From Phylloscopus collybita (lineage: Eukaryota > Chordata > Aves > Passeriformes > Phylloscopidae): DNA of 64,000 bases. Below, piece by piece: positions 58,300-64,000 of the stretch (positions are counted from its first letter, which is position 1; the number at the start of each line of letters is the position of its first letter). Under the pieces are notes generated by a model. It was not told the origin of the DNA, searched no databases, and worked only from the letters and a program-made list of their open reading frames with translations. Made by a program: the position numbers and the translations under genes. The DNA is taken from NCBI GenBank assembly GCA_027886175.1, contig JAJNNQ010000075.1, positions 4,877,001 to 4,941,000 of the forward strand. Direction: 5' to 3'.

Positions 58300-61200
58300 T
58301 TATATGAAAAAGTGATCTTGTGTGAGGCACTGAAAACTGATGTTGATGATGATGATAACATGAGTAGGAGAAAATAACCCTCTATATTTTCTTGCCCAGA
58401 ATGACAGACCATCACTCCTGGGGAAGATGTGACTTGCTGCTTTGCTACTTTGTTCCAACAATATTTTACATTTCTTTAACCCCGAGGAGCACCAAAGTGC
58501 TTTCCAGTATACATATATTTGATTACATTCTATCAACTGAGGAAAGCAGATATTTTATTGCATCAGAACTGGAAATTGGTCTGAAACAGGCTATGTGGCA
58601 TTGGAAAATTATAGGCAAAAAAATGCAATTGGGACTTAGGGGAAGGTGAACTTCTACCTGTGAGTGGACAGGATTTAGTTTCATGGCATAATTCTTGTTG
58701 TATCTGGGATCTTTTCTGATGTTATTTAATCTTACCTTTCTTTTCCATTCAGCCCTTGGAAATTAGAAAAATATAAATACAATAATAATTTTATTTAAAC
58801 GACCAAGAGTGATTACTGTGATGCTCATACGTCCCTACATAAAAGACTTGGATCAGTTTTTAAATCTTATTATTTATTTTTCTGTTTGAGATATAATATC
58901 TGTAGGACAAAGTTGCATTTAGAATCCTAGCAACAGTCTTTTGTCTGACAAGTATATAACCTGAAATTCTGAGTCCTTTAAGGGGATTGTCTGGAGTTGT
59001 GTTTTGGAGAGCAGTGAAATCTAAGAGCTTAAAAATTAGAGTTCCAAATGCATTGTAAGTGCCTGAAGATATGTGTGGATGTCTGGTGGTACTTCTGAGA
59101 GGGAGGTATCTACATCTTGATCAATACCCATTTTCCAGAAGTGGGATTTCTCATCTCTCCTTAAGAAGCTACATCAGAGATAAGCACTGAAATTCTCTTG
59201 CTAATCTGTGGAAACAAGTGGTGTGACTCATTTCAGTGTGAAATGGATGTAGAGAAATGGGTCAGGGTAATCTAATACTTTTATGATTTTTCCCCCTTTT
59301 GTAGACAAGTAGTCCATATGTATGTACCTAAAATAGGTGAGAGAGGTTTCAGTTTGAGAATGGGATGAATTCCCCCGTCGAGGCACCTCCATTCTGTTGT
59401 TAAGGCACTCTGTGTAGTCATCCAAGTGTCCCATTACTTCTAAAAAGAGATGCAGTCAGTAGAGGCTGAATTAGTTCACTTGGGTGGCTATTTCAGGCTA
59501 AGTTCAACCACTTTCTAGGTTTTATTTGTTTGCATATTTTAGAGAAAACACTCAGATCCCTAATCATAGATGTGTGCTGTCATTTGAGAGGCTTTAAGAT
59601 GCCTCATATGATATTTAGCTGCTGCTTCCAAAGAAAGCAGGACTCTCCCACATTGTGGGTAAACTGACAGTTGGGAATAATTTTCGTTTTTTATATCTTA
59701 GGGGGTATAAAATGATGCTAGATGTCTATGTTTAGGCATTGGAATTTCTCCCTAGTTGTTTAATTGCTGTTGAAAATAGAGCTTTAATAATTTCATGTCT
59801 GGTGTTATGGGTGAAAATAGTAATACTTTGACAGTCTAGAATTTGAGTCTGTAAGATGTCCTAAATTACCCTTTTCCCAAAGTATCTTACATAGATCTAA
59901 GCATGCTCCGAGGGCAAAACAAGAGGTAAAATGCCACTGCTTTTAAAAAAGCAATAAAAAGACCCTGGAGGCCTTCTGTTCCTTGTGTTTTGTTGATTTT
60001 CAGATCAAATCTGAAATGTTTGCTTGCACAGCAAGCTAGTGACTGAAATTCAAAGGGAGTTACAAACATGAAGGTAGTTTCAGCTCGTTTCAGCTCTGCA
60101 GGCCCATCATCACTTCTACTGTGAGTTCTGGAAATAAAATTATGCCTCTGAGAAAAGTCATATGGAATTTTAAAATTGGCTAGACCCTGTACAGCAGAGG
60201 TAAAATGAGGCCAAAAGAAATCTGAGGTATTTGCTGGGGTTTGTGAAGCTGAGGAAAGCACATAGCACTCAGAGCTCAATAAGTGCTCCTGATGCTCTCT
60301 GTATTGATTGTATTCCTCATACAAAAACCAAAACCAATGAGGGTTAAGAATTTGATTGTGGGACACCAGGAATGATTAATGTGTTGCCAAGAATTAGGCT
60401 ATGAAAATCCCAGAGAAACAGAGCAGATTTGTGCTATTATTTGTACTAAATAAACATTTTTTGAGCAGGGATATTCACACAAGAGGGACTTTTATTTAGA
60501 TGTTGATGTACCTATTTTTGTTGCAGCTTTCTGATTAGCTACATTCACTTGACTTGGAGTTCATACCTCACTGTATTGTTTGGAGATGGAGGAAAAGTCC
60601 TCTGCTAGTTTTAATATAGATGATTGATCTAAGCCTGACATTCGTTAGTTAATTAGTGCCTCTCGTAAGCTGAGTCTTCATTCTTAAGAGATCATGGATG
60701 TTCCCTGTGAGGTATGTAAATACAAGGAACTCAGAAAATTAGTAATGCCAGGATTTGGAGGCTAGTCCTCTGTAGATAATTCAGTTAATTAGGAAATGCT
60801 GTCAATAATTTTCAAAATGACATTTTATTTTAAGCTGGAAAGAAGCAAATATTCTGATAAATTCCTATGTACCAGTAGAAATCTGAATAGTATTGTTTGA
60901 CATAAAACTAAAAATTTGGGCTGCATCTCAGCCTTGTTTGCAAAAGATTCCTTCTATGAATGTGATTTATCCAAATTGCTATGAATGTGTTCTATCCAAG
61001 TCCCAGATTCAGCTTTAGTGATGAAGTTTCCTCTGCTCTGTTTCTGGTGTTTTGTTCTTAGAGAATTCCTGGCCAGGAGCACCAGGAACTCTTTTGGTCT
61101 GGTTTTTAGCTTAGCAGCTTGGTGTGAGATTTTGTTAATAGTGTTGTGTGAGATATTGGTATGATATATATTTTTCTGAAGATATTCTTGTTCCTGGATG

Positions 61201-63584
61201 TGCAGTATATTATATTATGCTCACATATTAGCAAAATGGGAGCAAAATTAACAAAATGACACATTTGCTGGCTGCAATTTTGTCATGGTGTTGGGTTCAT
61301 TACTTATTTTGCTGAGATTATAGCAGACAATATAGAAAGGTCTAGCAGAGAACAGTTTAATTTCATTTTTCTCAGGCAAAGTTGCATCTTTCCATCTGAT
61401 TTTTTTCTGAAACTTTATTGAAATATCTGGATGCCTTCATATAGTGTATTTTTAATGAATATATAACGTTCTAAAGACATGAGAAAAACTTTCTGTACAT
61501 GCTGAAAAGCTTTCTTTGTTCCTGAAATGACAAAGCATGATTGTAGGAAGGGCAAGTAACTGGGAGAATTACACCACAACTTTTAAATTTGTAATATTTT
61601 CAGTATCTGCAAGAATTCTCATGTGATGGTTTCCTAGAACCTTTTCTCATGTTATGCTTATTTGAGTATAAATATTTATATGGGGAGTGTTGAACTTTTA
61701 CAAAATTGACGTATTTGGTGTGTTCATAGTCTGGTTCTGGCTGCTGATTGAAATTGTGTGTCTGCATTACCTAAACCAAAAATAAATTAAATAGAGCTCC
61801 AAGATCACTGCTTTTACGCTGTACAAACTAGTAAAAGTCGTCATCACTGCTATATTGTATCAAAAGCATGCTCAGTCCTGCTAGGTGACAGTGATCAAAA
61901 ATAAAAATATAATGTCCCTTATTTTTTTCTGAGTATTTCTCCAATAAGGCATAAAGTGTCCCTGTGGGCATAGAGCTTTGACAAAGGAGGTTAAAAAACC
62001 CCAATCACCAATAATACAGGTGATAACGTTAGCCCTTCTTCATCTTGTTTGTCAGGAATAACAGTCTGACAACAAAATTAGGAAGGAAGTAGGAGTGGAT
62101 TTAAGAGGAAGAACTTCACTGCAATGTCATGAAGATGTGATACCAATCCAGCCTTGTCCTCACAAAGTCTCCAGATTTCTTTGCCTGATGGGGTTTCTTA
62201 TATGAGTGTCCTCATGAAATCTCTTCTACCAGCTCCACCTCAAAACTGCAGTTCATGGCTGGTTTATGTACACCTGCAGTGTGCCATGGACATCTCATCT
62301 GTTCACAGTCAGTGCCAGGAAAGCAGAACTCCAGGGGACATGGAGGTGATGTGGCAGGATGTGATACTGGGACATCAGTGGCTGCCTTTCTAGAAAGTTC
62401 CCTGTTTGTGTTGCCCAAGTTTACTTGACTGGAAATACTTGGGCGCACACAAGAAGTATTTCAGGCGAAAAGCCCCAAGTTGGATATCTTTGTTTTGTTA
62501 GAATCTCACCTTCCTCTTCAGACACTGTTTTTTTACATCTCAAGTACCTGTGTTAAAGACAATACCAAAGCTAACACTTAGGTGCTGTGGAGAATCTGGA
62601 ATTTTCAACCACTAATGTGTTGCCAGTGCCCCTAGTACTCTTAAATCCATCTCCATGTCCAACTGAACCTCAAAAGCTCACCATGATTTCTGCCAGCCTT
62701 TACTCATTTGACAAGGGACCATAGCTCCCTGAGATGACTGAGCAGCATCCTTTTAGCATGACAGGCATGGCTTGAGGGACAGCTGTTCTGCAGCTGGAAT
62801 AAGAATCATGGCCTACGGAAAAAATACAGCCCTTCTGTGAGGCAAACTTCCTTGCTGCACAAAACCTTCTGGGGGAATTTGCCAAGATGCTGGGCTGAAT
62901 TTGAGAAAGAACTCTGTTTCCTGTTGTTTTGATAGACTCTGCTGGCCTCACTGCATTCAGCAGCTGTACCTCAGGCCCTGTTGTGTTGGCTTCGTGTCTA
63001 ACAGTGGCACAGTTGGCCCATTCTATTTTTGTCACAGATCAAGCAGTGCCATGACAAATAAGTCAGCCTTTTCCTGTTTGCAAAACACTTAATTTAGCTC
63101 TTGCTCTATAGGAAAACCTGATGCAGTTATTTATATCAACATGGCCCCAAGCATTTAAACTAGTCAAAATTCTGATTATGGTTCTGCATATTTTATTGCC
63201 TGTACTTAAATCACACTGCTCTAAACCAGCACCTGTTCCTCCCTTATTGCATCCCAGTTTAATAGTTACTGCCTATCCAAAGAGATGTTATGGTGGAAAA
63301 TGGTCTGCAACTTCTTTACTTACTATTGTAGTCAATGGCCCTTGTAATAAATGTCTGCCTCAAAGTTTGCATGCAATTTGTTACATATTTTACAACTGAG
63401 AACAGTGATGAAAAAATTGTTTTTACCTTTTTTTTTTTTCTGTGAGTCTGAAAGTAAATCCATATTGTATTAACTTCTGTATTGCAAAAATTCCATCTTC
63501 CAGTAATACCAAGACCCTGGTTCTGCTGATGCTGTTCTGACCACCTCTTTCTGTCAAGTTTTTTTACTAACATCCTTATTATTT

Positions 63585-63740
63585 TAGAATCATAGCATTA
63601 TAGAATGACTTGCATTGGAAGGGACCTTAAAGATCATCTAGTCCCACTCCCGTGACACGGGGCAGACACCTTCCACTAGACCAGGTTGCTCCAAGCCCCA
63701 TCCAGCCTGGTCTTGAACACTTCCAAGGACATTTTCCCAT
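63585..63740 (-). mobile_element. CR1 LINE 3' fragment
   Basis: 'agaatcatagcattatagaa' (octamers), 'ttggaagggaccttaaagat', 'accttccactagaccaggtt' and 'ccatccagcctggtcttgaa'. It ends near 63740. Confidence 0.96.
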
Positions 63741-64000
63741 CCTGTCCCAGCTTTTAAGCATTTCTGGTGATGGTAATTGAACCACAAGTGCTTGTCAAAT
63801 TTCCAGGGCTCTGAATTCTGCCCTTGTTCCGTGTGTGAGGGTACGACACCTCTTGTTGTGCTGTTCTCTTTCAGTCCAGCACTGCAAACACTCAATTCAA
63901 TCACTCCTTAAAAACATCAATAGCTCCACTGACTCCACATGAAATATTAACATCTGCTAACAAAGTTTCCTTTCTAGCACCCTCAGATAATTTTATGGAA
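63741..64000. other. Unique non-coding DNA at the window edge
   Basis: Nothing recognised. Confidence 0.5.

Larger units (their letters stand above)
54343..63584. other. 9.2-kb stretch without recognised mobile elements
   Basis: AT-rich unique DNA. It contains poly-T runs near 56959-56977 and 58282-58299, a short GAT repeat near 58340, and many chance frames, the longest antisense at 59887-60366 (159 codons), with no recognisable domain. Nothing supports a gene, although small coding exons could be missed by eye. Confidence 0.5.

Noticed and set aside
59887..60366. 159-codon antisense frame in the repeat-free stretch
   Set aside because: Length is within chance expectation for 64 kb in six frames, and no family is recognised.

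Overview
The window reads as non-coding nuclear DNA from a bird, most likely a songbird or close relative. The evidence is about two dozen degraded CR1 (chicken repeat 1) LINE fragments, recognised by their 3' ends built on ATTCTATG octamers and by remnants of the CR1 ORF2 protein. There is also one long solo LTR of a type I associate with passerine endogenous retroviruses (recalled, not searched). The DNA is AT-rich and CpG-poor with many A/T tracts. I found no recognisable protein-coding exon, tRNA, rRNA, snoRNA or CRISPR array. Most open frames here are chance frames, frames inside CR1 or LTR sequence, or frames through low-complexity DNA.

Layout. 1-11.6 kb: unique DNA with five antisense-oriented CR1 copies, including the longest (7220-8375, with reverse-transcriptase remnants), a candidate LTR (1788-2332) and a GT-rich tract. 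11.62-12.30 kb: the only CpG-rich island in the window, with a TATA-like box, an exact RFX 'X-box' palindrome (11932-11945), two start codons in strong Kozak context and a consensus splice donor (12189/12190). This is the best candidate for a transcription start and a first exon on the + strand. 12.3-23.9 kb: mostly unique DNA with poly-T, TA and minisatellite repeats, plus a second site cluster near 19.2-19.4 kb. 24-54 kb: CR1 copies in both orientations, three + strand copies of one subfamily, a G-quadruplex motif (37733-37763), a large A-rich tract (about 45 kb) and the solo LTR (49253-50206). 54.3-63.6 kb: about 9.2 kb with no mobile element I can recognise.

Interpretation. The simplest reading is a gene's promoter and first exon (possibly 5' UTR only, or a lncRNA) followed by a long intron or intergenic DNA. 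No exon could be tied to a named gene, so the gene is not identified. Two short segments are shared between distant unique regions (3818-3838 with 5955-5975, and 19551-19589 with 24958-24996). They suggest dispersed repeats that I cannot name. All calls come from reading by eye. Repeat boundaries are approximate, usually within about 10-50 bp.
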